This document shows positions 1-5,295 of a stretch of 6,078 bases of DNA, one piece after another. This stretch comes from Chloroflexota bacterium (GTDB lineage Bacteria > Chloroflexota > Anaerolineae > Anaerolineales > UBA4823). The stretch lies in assembly GCA_030636125.1 (NCBI GenBank), contig DAOVXM010000176.1, positions 1 to 6,078 of the forward strand, read 5' to 3'. The stretch's first letter is position 1. Every line of letters starts with the position of its first letter. Both the position numbers and the translations under genes were made by a program. Under the pieces are notes generated by a model. That model did not search any database. It was not told the DNA's origin and worked only from the letters and a program-made list of their open reading frames with translations.

Positions 1-458
1 ACACTGTCATCTTCTGCATTGGAGACACGGTAGATGGGACATTTGGTTTGCCTGTACAGTGGAATGAATATATTAAAAGCACCTCCCCGAAATTCCCGCT
101 AGAAGAAACTTCTTACGAGGTTTATGACCCAGAAACTCAAAGAGAGATTGAGGGTATATTCGTGGCTGGGTGGTCCCGAGAGGCCAGTAGCGGTTTGGTT
201 GGAATTGCGCGCAAGGATGGCGAACGGGGAGCAAAAGCGGTCTTCCAATACCTGCAGACGCACCAACCAGTGGAGAATGTAGCTAAGATTTTAGAAAAAT
301 TACAAAAGGATCTGCAAGATATCGAAAAACCGGTAATCACCAAGGAGAATATTCAACGCCTGGAAATTGCCGAGCAAGCTGAGGCGAAGCGTTTGGATCT
401 GGAAGAATTCAAGTTTGGCACGAATGAAGAAATGCTAGCAGCGATGGGCAAAACATAA
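1..458 (+). CDS. FAD-dependent oxidoreductase, ferredoxin-NADP(+) reductase (FprA/adrenodoxin reductase) type, C-terminal part
   Basis: This gene is cut by the left edge. The first complete codon is at 3, and 151 residues remain before TAA at 456-458. The visible part starts with the FAD-site strand VIFCIGDTVDGTFGLP, which aligns by eye with the IGYRG-PGLP segment of FprA-type reductases. Further on, GIFVAGWSREASSGLVG followed by a basic KD matches the family's signature (VVGWIKRGPTGVIGTNKKD), the loop near the flavin and NADP nicotinamide. The last 60 or so residues form a charged helical tail ending in KFGTNEEMLAAMG, as is usual in this family. Such enzymes move electrons between NADPH and a ferredoxin or similar carrier in the cytoplasm. 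An in-frame TTG at 48 is internal and should not be read as the start. The N-terminal dinucleotide-binding domain lies outside the window, so the electron partner and exact subfamily cannot be judged. The gene ends just before a strong terminator. Confidence 0.82.
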   Translation, partial: TVIFCIGDTVDGTFGLPVQWNEYIKSTSPKFPLEETSYEVYDPETQREIEGIFVAGWSREASSGLVGIARKDGERGAKAVFQYLQTHQPVENVAKILEKLQKDLQDIEKPVITKENIQRLEIAEQAEAKRLDLEEFKFGTNEEMLAAMGKT

Positions 459-498
459 ACAGGCTCCATCAGTCCACTCAATAACATAAAAGAGTTCA

Positions 499-539
499 CA
501 GAACCTTCGGTCAGTAACCGGGGGTTCTGAATTTTTTTT
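499..539 (+). terminator. Rho-independent terminator of the oxidoreductase gene
   Basis: A 12-base-pair stem pairs 499-510 with 518-529 around a 7-base loop, and is followed by AA and a run of T at 532-539. Two of the inner pairs (506 with 522, 507 with 521) are G-U wobbles in plus-strand RNA. In minus-strand RNA they become A-C mismatches, and the minus-strand downstream sequence (TGAACTCTTTT) is only weakly U-rich. The element therefore favours termination of the plus-strand gene ending at 458. It may also stop some leftward transcription from the gene ending at 542. Confidence 0.9.
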
Positions 540-541
540 AG

Positions 542-988
542 TTATTCTTTTTTTCGTGGATAGGGGATAATCATCAAAAAACCCACTAATATCACAGCTT
601 CTCCGATCATAACACCGACAGCCTGCCATGGCCCAAAATAAGGGATATTGGGAAAAGTATGGTTCCCTAATCCAAATACATCAGCCATACCGGTGGCTAC
701 GGCAATCACATAACCAGTGGCCACCAGCCGTAAGCCAAAATCAGCCGCGATCGATTTTTCTTCTCCATTCCACAGTGCGTTGAGCGTGATGAATCCCCCG
801 ATACAAATCGTTGCCAATCCAACCAGGAACACCGCAATTTGGATAAAGCCGGTCACCGGACTACGGTCAAGGCCGAATATCGCTGGATTTGCCCCTAAAA
901 TATAAATAAAAAGCCCTACAATCGTAAAAATTATCCCCACTCGAATGCGCAAATGATTGTTTCCATTCATACTCTTCGTCTCATTCAT
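542..988 (-). CDS. Four-helix integral membrane protein of unknown function
   Basis: This 148-residue protein has four clear hydrophobic segments: about residues 17-33, 47-70, 81-105 and 118-142. The N terminus is short and polar and the C terminus is basic (PYPRKKE), which suits both ends on the cytoplasmic side. A conserved-looking stretch, LGANPAIFGLDRSPVTGF, lies between helices 1 and 2. I recall similar small proteins in Chloroflexota genomes but know of no assigned function. There is no enzymatic motif. The ATG at 986-988 overlaps the stop of the upstream dipeptidase gene as ATGA, with GGAGAG a few bases upstream inside that gene, so translation is probably coupled. A second ATG at codon 7 is possible but lacks this placement. 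This is the last gene of the leftward unit, and its stop (542-544) lies next to the terminator that serves the facing gene. Confidence 0.8.
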   Translation of the reverse strand: MNETKSMNGNNHLRIRVGIIFTIVGLFIYILGANPAIFGLDRSPVTGFIQIAVFLVGLATICIGGFITLNALWNGEEKSIAADFGLRLVATGYVIAVATGMADVFGLGNHTFPNIPYFGPWQAVGVMIGEAVILVGFLMIIPYPRKKE

Positions 989-2073
989 AAGCTCTCCGGG
1001 AGGGTACGCCGCAGAAGAGAAATCCAGTTCTCCCCAAAGATTGCGGCGATATCACTATCCGTATAACCATACTCAGATAGGAGCGGACTTAGGTTTTGTA
1101 AGTCCGCGATGGTGTCAATCCCAGTCGGAACAGATTGTAGACCAAAGCCCCCGTCGAAATCACTACCCAGACCGACATGGTAGGCGTCACCAGCTATCTG
1201 GCAAATATAATCAATTTGGGAAACTACATCCTGTAAAGTGACTTCTTCCCGCCGATCTCCCCGCTTCCAACCTGCCAGCAAGAAGTCATTCAAAGGTATA
1301 ACACCAATCACTCCATCCCGTTCGATGATACCATGTATGACTCTATCTGTAAGATGTCGATTACTGTCAGAGCCTCTTAGTAACGCCTTGGCATTACCAT
1401 GTGATACCAGAATCGAGCCAGGGTAATGGTCCAAAGCTTGTAAGGCTGCTTTTTCATCCATATGACTGATATCAAGGCCGAATCCAAGCTCAGCCATACC
1501 CTCTAATAATTCAAAACCTTCAGATGTCAGTGGACCTGGCTCCTTAGTGCCACCACAAAAGCGAGTGCCAGCCCAGGCAGGGCCGATCAAACGAACACCT
1601 GCATGCCACCATTCTTCTAACTCGACCGGTTCGTTGATGCTTTCTGCACCCTCCATTAAAAGGACAAGTCCAATAGGATGTTCTTCAACAAACTCCTGTT
1701 GCCAGTGATCGAGGAGATTGACTAAATCGACCTGGTTCTGGATCAGGCAAAACTTATCTGGGAGTTCCTCTACCAATCGGTGATAAACGTCAAGCTGAGT
1801 GAGATGTAAATTCCGGGCTTGGGCAGTATTCGTGTAACATTGGGTATCCCAGGCTCTATCTCGACGGCGTTCCGGTGCAGCGAACAAAGTAGTGAATACA
1901 ACTGCGACCTGACCACGTTGGTACTCAGGCCACCCTAACAGGGTATCACCATTATGGATTGGTGCTTCTCCGCCCTGTTCTCGAAGGCGAGTTTCTGCAA
2001 CGGACAACGTGTAATCACGTTGAAAGGTGAGCATGTTCCAGGCAATATCTTCGTGTGCGTCGACAATCAACAT
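985..2073 (-). CDS. Peptidase family M19 (membrane/renal dipeptidase-like) metallopeptidase
   Basis: The family hydrolyses dipeptides, including those with a D-residue at the C-terminal position, using a two-zinc centre in a TIM-barrel fold. From the ATG at 2071-2073 the protein has 362 residues, close to the family norm. The expected metal ligands are all visible: H7 and D9 in VDAHEDIAWN near the N terminus, bridging E141 in LLMEGAES, H204 in LDISHM, H225 in LVSHGNAKAL, and D305 in HVGLGSDFDGG. The RHLTDRVIHGI and GVIGV stretches and the C-terminal IFGENW are also typical. No signal peptide is seen, so it is probably cytoplasmic. The reading frame extends 12 codons further to a TTG at 2107-2109. 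I prefer the ATG because MLIVDAHED is the usual start of this family, although neither start has a strong ribosome binding site. It lies between mutY (49-base gap) and the membrane protein gene (4-base overlap). The exact substrate is not visible. Confidence 0.88.
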   Translation of the reverse strand: MLIVDAHEDIAWNMLTFQRDYTLSVAETRLREQGGEAPIHNGDTLLGWPEYQRGQVAVVFTTLFAAPERRRDRAWDTQCYTNTAQARNLHLTQLDVYHRLVEELPDKFCLIQNQVDLVNLLDHWQQEFVEEHPIGLVLLMEGAESINEPVELEEWWHAGVRLIGPAWAGTRFCGGTKEPGPLTSEGFELLEGMAELGFGLDISHMDEKAALQALDHYPGSILVSHGNAKALLRGSDSNRHLTDRVIHGIIERDGVIGVIPLNDFLLAGWKRGDRREEVTLQDVVSQIDYICQIAGDAYHVGLGSDFDGGFGLQSVPTGIDTIADLQNLSPLLSEYGYTDSDIAAIFGENWISLLRRTLPESL

Positions 2074-2122
2074 AACAGGGAATAAAAAATCAATTTGAAT
2101 AATACTCAATTAAATGCAGGAG

Positions 2123-3190
2123 TTACCCATTGATCAATCGAGTTGCAATTTGCCGGTCAATTTTACCCATAGGGTAATTTTGTAATTCATCTGTGGCGAT
2201 CCAGCGAATATCCCTGACCTGCAGAGCAAGAGGTTCGTCTCCACTGCCCATCGTGCAAGCAAAGGCATGTAAAGTGACACGAAAGTGCGTATACGCATGG
2301 CGGTACACACCCAAAGAGCCACTGATGCGAACATCCACGTCCAGTTCCTCACGTATCTCCCGTTGCAAGCAGGATACCAGGGCCTCGCCTGGTTTTATTT
2401 TGCCTCCAGGGAACTCCCACAAACCACCTAAGAGACCATCTAAGGGACGTTGGGCGATAAGCACTTTCCCATTCCGCTGAATGACAGCTGCAGTAACAGT
2501 ATAATGTGGAATCTTTGGCTTGGTATTAGTTACTGGTCGCTCCAAAACGACGCCTTTAGCATACGCCTGGCACATGTTATGCAGTGGGCATTGTGAGCAA
2601 TTGGGATTGCGCGGCGTGCAAATAGTTGCTCCCAAATCCATTAGCGCTTGGTTGTAATCTCCAGCCTTACCCACAGGTAGGTACCTCACAGCTAGCTCCC
2701 TTAAGCGACTCTCGCTTTCCGGAGTCCCTATAGGCTCTGTTATATCGAATAAACGCGCCAGCACTCTACGGATATTGCCATCTAACGCCGCTTCATCTAA
2801 ACCATATGCAATTGAGGCAATTGCACCTGCAGTGTAATGTCCGATACCAGGCAGTTCGCGCAATAAATTCACATCGGCAGGTAGACTCCCATCATATTCA
2901 GACATCACAATCTGGGCGGCGCGATGCAAATAACGAGCGCGACGGTAATATCCCAACCCCTCCCATAACATAAGCACATCTTGCTCAGAAGCTTGGGCTA
3001 ATGCAGCAATGGTCGGAAAGCGCTTCATCCAAGACGCGTAATATGGAATTACTGTCTCCACCCGGGTTTGTTGAAGCATAATCTCAGAGACCCACACTGT
3101 ATATGGATCATCTATTTCACGCCAGGGTAAGGCGCGTTTATTTTGTCCATACCAGTTAAGGAGATGCTGGGCGAGTAAATTGGATACCAT
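2123..3190 (-). CDS. mutY: A/G-specific adenine glycosylase MutY with an intact MutT-like Nudix box
   Basis: MutY removes adenine paired with 8-oxoguanine, starting base excision repair. This 355-residue protein has the full layout. LPWR and the SEIMLQQT segment carry catalytic E36. A helix-hairpin-helix, LRELPGIGHYTAGAIAS, lies at about 110-126. Catalytic D137 is in LDGNIRRVL. The 4Fe-4S motif is C191-X6-C198-X2-C201-X5-C207. The C-terminal domain (about 228-353) is the Nudix-like 8-oxoG recognition domain. A YRHAYTHF segment (297-303) resembles the HTFSHF loop of MutY. Unlike the degenerate domain of E. coli MutY, it also carries a nearly perfect Nudix box at 263-285 (GX5EX7REUXEEXGU, with only the last G replaced by D284), preceded by WEFPGG as in MutT. 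It may thus also hydrolyse 8-oxo-dGTP; this is inference. The start is ATG at 3188-3190 with no clear ribosome binding site. The dipeptidase gene follows. Confidence 0.96.
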   Translation of the reverse strand: MVSNLLAQHLLNWYGQNKRALPWREIDDPYTVWVSEIMLQQTRVETVIPYYASWMKRFPTIAALAQASEQDVLMLWEGLGYYRRARYLHRAAQIVMSEYDGSLPADVNLLRELPGIGHYTAGAIASIAYGLDEAALDGNIRRVLARLFDITEPIGTPESESRLRELAVRYLPVGKAGDYNQALMDLGATICTPRNPNCSQCPLHNMCQAYAKGVVLERPVTNTKPKIPHYTVTAAVIQRNGKVLIAQRPLDGLLGGLWEFPGGKIKPGEALVSCLQREIREELDVDVRISGSLGVYRHAYTHFRVTLHAFACTMGSGDEPLALQVRDIRWIATDELQNYPMGKIDRQIATRLING

Positions 3191-3199
3191 TAAAATTAT

Positions 3200-3253
3200 G
3201 TGGTCTCATGAAAAGAGATAATAATGACCTTCTACAAACATCTCTCAGACCAC
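3200..3253. repeat. Imperfect inverted repeat in the mutY upstream gap
   Basis: GTGGTCT at 3200-3206 is the exact reverse complement of AGACCAC at 3247-3253. A second inner pairing, AGAGA at 3214-3218 with TCTCT at 3241-3245, is offset by a 7-base bulge on one side. The element occupies most of the 86-base gap between the small barrel gene and mutY and ends ten bases before the mutY start. It could be an operator, an mRNA hairpin that affects mutY translation, or chance. The 22-base inner loop and lack of a good U-tract make it a poor terminator. Confidence 0.4.
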
Positions 3254-3276
3254 GGAAAATACCAAAACGAATAATA

Positions 3277-3579
3277 TCATAACTGGAAACCGGTACGAGC
3301 CGATACAACTTTATATTTTAAATCCTCAACATAATCCAATAATTGCTGGGTTATCTTCTCCCAATCGGAAGAGGCAAGCACTTCTTCTAAATTTGCCATA
3401 CTAGACGATTGAACAATCGCTAATATTTGGGGTTGGTCACCATACATCGTGAACCATGCATCACTCGGTTCTAGACCCAAGTGCTGCATACCTGGAATTA
3501 GGTCTCTGACCACGAATTCAAAATATTCCTGCTCACGACCAGGAAGAATATCCCATGTCATCAATAGTTTCACCGCCAT
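3277..3579 (-). CDS. Small hypothetical protein with a predicted dimeric alpha/beta-barrel (ferredoxin-like) fold
   Basis: This is a 100-residue protein that I do not recognise by name. The pattern reads strand (KLLMTWDI, 4-11), helix (about 14-35), strands (about 40-48 and 51-58), helix (about 63-86) and strand (87-94). This beta-alpha-beta-beta-alpha-beta order is that of dimeric alpha/beta-barrel proteins such as the NIPSNAP, ABM and Dabb groups. These range from monooxygenases to proteins of unknown role, and no catalytic residue can be assigned here. No signal peptide or membrane segment is present. The start is ATG at 3577-3579, with AGGAG 8 bases upstream. It follows the MBL-fold gene after only 15 bases, so the two are surely co-transcribed. 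The fold assignment is inferred from the residue pattern alone. Confidence 0.75.
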   Translation of the reverse strand: MAVKLLMTWDILPGREQEYFEFVVRDLIPGMQHLGLEPSDAWFTMYGDQPQILAIVQSSSMANLEEVLASSDWEKITQQLLDYVEDLKYKVVSARTGFQL

Positions 3580-3594
3580 GCAGCTCGCTCCTAT

Positions 3595-4242
3595 TTATGA
3601 GTGTTTGTAAGTCAGCACTACCACTCTGGTTTCCACGGGTACTGCAGAGCGACTAATCTTCAACGACTTTTGTGGCTCTACCTTCCCCAATCCCATCTCT
3701 TTGAGGAACTTGCTCAAAGGGGAAAGTTCAACCTCACTGTCTGGAGTATCATAGTGCATGGGGATTACGATACCTGGCTCCAGCAAGCTGACAACCTCTG
3801 CAGCTTTGGCTGCATTCAACCCCCCTCCTCCTCCAACAGGCACAAGCGCAATATTTACTGTTCCCAATGCCTCAATCCCCGTCTGGCTTGGTACTTTATT
3901 CAAGTCACCTAGATGGGCAACAGTGACCCCGTTATAATCAAAAACATATAGGGTGTTGCGTCGTGCATTAGCATCCCTTTTGCCGTGACCATTGGTCACT
4001 ACACCAGTGATAAACACACCCCCAATTTCATATTCGCCCGGGCTAGTGAGCGTATGTTTTTTTTCCTTCACAACAGATACATAATTATGTCCTGCAGCAT
4101 CGTGACTTACCGTAACGATATCACCTTTCAATTTCAAAGGCTGGTAGCCGATCATAGCATGGTCAAATGGATCGGTGACCACGCTTGCCATACCACGCTC
4201 AATGAGCCTGAAACATGAATGTCCATACCAAATAATTTCCAT
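3595..4242 (-). CDS. MBL-fold metallo-hydrolase-like protein (UlaG-like, COG2220 type) with an altered metal motif
   Basis: This 215-residue protein has the usual length and order of the single-domain UlaG-like MBL family. The first strand is MEIIWYGHSCFRL with H8. TDPFD holds D24. The metal loop follows VTVSH (43-47). GEYEIGGVFITGV lies at 69-81, RRNTLYVF at 94-101, VAHLGDL at 108-114 (H110, D113), and the terminal ligand is PMHY (H163). The hallmark HxHxDH reads H47-D-A-A-G-H52, so the second His and the Asp are missing. Metal binding may be reduced or changed, and the reaction cannot be named. A glycine run (VPVGGGGGLN) comes before the C-terminal helix. The frame opens at 4260, but ATG at 4240-4242 is preferred: AGGAGG lies 4 bases upstream and the protein then begins with the family's typical first strand. 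It is the first gene of the leftward unit, behind a recognisable promoter. Confidence 0.85.
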   Translation of the reverse strand: MEIIWYGHSCFRLIERGMASVVTDPFDHAMIGYQPLKLKGDIVTVSHDAAGHNYVSVVKEKKHTLTSPGEYEIGGVFITGVVTNGHGKRDANARRNTLYVFDYNGVTVAHLGDLNKVPSQTGIEALGTVNIALVPVGGGGGLNAAKAAEVVSLLEPGIVIPMHYDTPDSEVELSPLSKFLKEMGLGKVEPQKSLKISRSAVPVETRVVVLTYKHS

Positions 4243-4246
4243 TAAG

Positions 4247-4252
4247 CCTCCT
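4247..4252 (-). promoter_or_regulatory. Ribosome binding site deciding the MBL-fold gene start
   Basis: A perfect AGGAGG on the minus strand lies 4 bases before the ATG at 4240-4242. The upstream in-frame ATG at 4258-4260 would place this sequence inside the coding region, so the downstream ATG is the better start. Confidence 0.7.
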
Positions 4253-4264
4253 AAAAACATTCTG

Positions 4265-4293
4265 ATTATACATCATTGCGAGTAATAAGTTAA
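4265..4293 (-). promoter_or_regulatory. Sigma70-like promoter for the leftward gene unit
   Basis: On the minus strand, TTAACT (4288-4293) and a perfect TATAAT (4265-4270) are separated by 17 bases. The -35 matches four of six consensus bases. Transcription would start near 4258, leaving a short leader of about 16 bases that contains the AGGAGG of the MBL-fold gene (4247-4252). The position directly ahead of the first leftward gene supports the call. Confidence 0.65.
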
Positions 4294-4371
4294 AATAACA
4301 ATATCCTACTCAAGGGATTAGTCTTGAAGAGGCACAACCCTACAACATGAATTTACCTCAAACCCTTTCGA

Positions 4372-4377
4372 GATAAT
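4372..4377 (+). promoter_or_regulatory. Candidate -10 element for the WD40/ConA-like pair
   Basis: GATAAT matches TATAAT at five of six positions, 36 bases before the WD40 start codon. No good -35 is seen at 16-18 bases upstream; TTTACC (4352-4357) is only 14 bases away. Transcription must start somewhere in 4243-4413 because the neighbouring gene is divergent, but this particular site is tentative. Confidence 0.3.
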
Positions 4378-4413
4378 AAGTTCAAGTAGTTTCACTGGAG
4401 GAAACCAATAAAT

Positions 4414-5295
4414 ATGACTACACCAATTCAATTTGAAGCTCATTCAAGTTATGTACTTGGATTGATATTCAGCCTTGATAGCCAAACGTTAGTTTCGGCC
4501 AGTATGGACAATATGGTTAAAGTGTGGTCGGTTCAGGGTTGGAATTTATTGCGCGAATTCGAGGGCCACGCCAACAGTGTTAATGGCATCTCTCTCTCCC
4601 CCGACGGAAAGACGTTAGCAACTGGCTCATCAGATCAAACCGTAAAATTGTGGTCCTTTAAAGATGGTAAATTACTTCACACTTTACAAGACCGCAAAAA
4701 AGTTGTATCTGCGCTACAGATTTCTCCGGATGGGAAGTTGGTTGGCGCAGGCTCGTATGGTGGTCGGGTAATGATTTGGAACTTATCGGGTGAACCAGTT
4801 GTAGGCATCAAGGTAGGTAATAAAAACCTGGCATCAATTGCCTTCTCTCTGGACAGTAAAACATTGGCCACTTCCGGGCTGGGTGATGATATTACTCTTT
4901 GGTCCTTGCCATCGGGTGAAAAGATCCTGACTTTATCTGGACACAAAATAGCCGTGGGATCACTTACCTTTATAAACCAGGGACGCTACCTTGTTTCAAA
5001 GGGGTACGAGGGGACGATCAAGTTTTGGGATACAGAAAACTGGGAAGAAACTCGAACGATATCGCCGGATATGGATAGAATCCGTGGGCTGACTATCTCC
5101 CCCGATGAAAAAACCATAGCCCTCAGCATGGAGGGCAAAGTTCAGCTAAGGTCAGCGAGCGATTGGTCATTACAATCAGAATTGCCCATCAGCACAAAGG
5201 TCGTAAATGGAATGGCATTCTCTCCAGATGGGCGTTGGTTTGCAGCAGGCGCTGCAGATAGGAAGATCCGTATTTGGGAACAACCTCTAGCTTAA
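4414..5295 (+). CDS. WD40 repeat protein, single seven-bladed beta-propeller
   Basis: The 293 residues divide into seven WD40 repeats starting at about 10, 52, 94, 136, 177, 219 and 259. Typical cores are visible, such as LSPDGKTLATGSSDQTVKLW (61-80) in repeat 2 and FSPDGRWFAAGAADRKIRIW (269-288) in repeat 7. Most repeats end in a W-containing strand; repeat 6 (KVQLRS) has lost the Trp. The last repeat ends after its third strand. The N-terminal segment before H10 probably supplies the missing strand and closes the ring, so the protein is one complete propeller. There is no signal peptide, membrane segment or fused effector domain such as a kinase or NTPase, which suggests a cytoplasmic scaffold that binds a partner. 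The ATG at 4414 follows GGAGG (4397-4401) at a rather long spacing of 12 bases. The next gene begins inside its last 22 bases, so the ConA-like protein is the obvious candidate partner. Confidence 0.93.
   Translation: MTTPIQFEAHSSYVLGLIFSLDSQTLVSASMDNMVKVWSVQGWNLLREFEGHANSVNGISLSPDGKTLATGSSDQTVKLWSFKDGKLLHTLQDRKKVVSALQISPDGKLVGAGSYGGRVMIWNLSGEPVVGIKVGNKNLASIAFSLDSKTLATSGLGDDITLWSLPSGEKILTLSGHKIAVGSLTFINQGRYLVSKGYEGTIKFWDTENWEETRTISPDMDRIRGLTISPDEKTIALSMEGKVQLRSASDWSLQSELPISTKVVNGMAFSPDGRWFAAGAADRKIRIWEQPLA

Noticed and set aside
137..343. Minus-strand open frame of 68 codons inside the oxidoreductase gene
   Set aside because: It is a shadow of a well-supported plus-strand gene, with a low-complexity Ser/Arg/Cys composition and no recognisable motif.
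957..1241. Plus-strand open frame of 94 codons antisense to the dipeptidase
   Set aside because: The opposite strand carries all M19 metal ligands. The plus-strand translation is rich in Arg, Ser and His without a fold pattern.
2134..2480. Two alternate-frame open frames overlapping the mutY C-terminal domain
   Set aside because: They overlap the Nudix-like domain, which is clearly coding in its own frame. Neither has domain features.
3200..3253. Inverted repeat read as an intrinsic terminator for the small barrel gene
   Set aside because: The hairpin would be imperfect with a long inner loop, and the following minus-strand sequence (ATAATTTTA) is not a proper U-tract.
3601..4218. Two plus-strand open frames antisense to the MBL-fold gene
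   Set aside because: They are shadow frames. The minus-strand protein has conserved MBL motifs along its whole length.
4310..4386. Short inverted repeats in the divergent region (TCAAG/CTTGA at 4310-4327 and CTTGAA/TTCAAG at 4323-4386)
   Set aside because: Arms of 5-6 bases in an AT-rich stretch are expected by chance, and their spacing shows no consistent operator layout.
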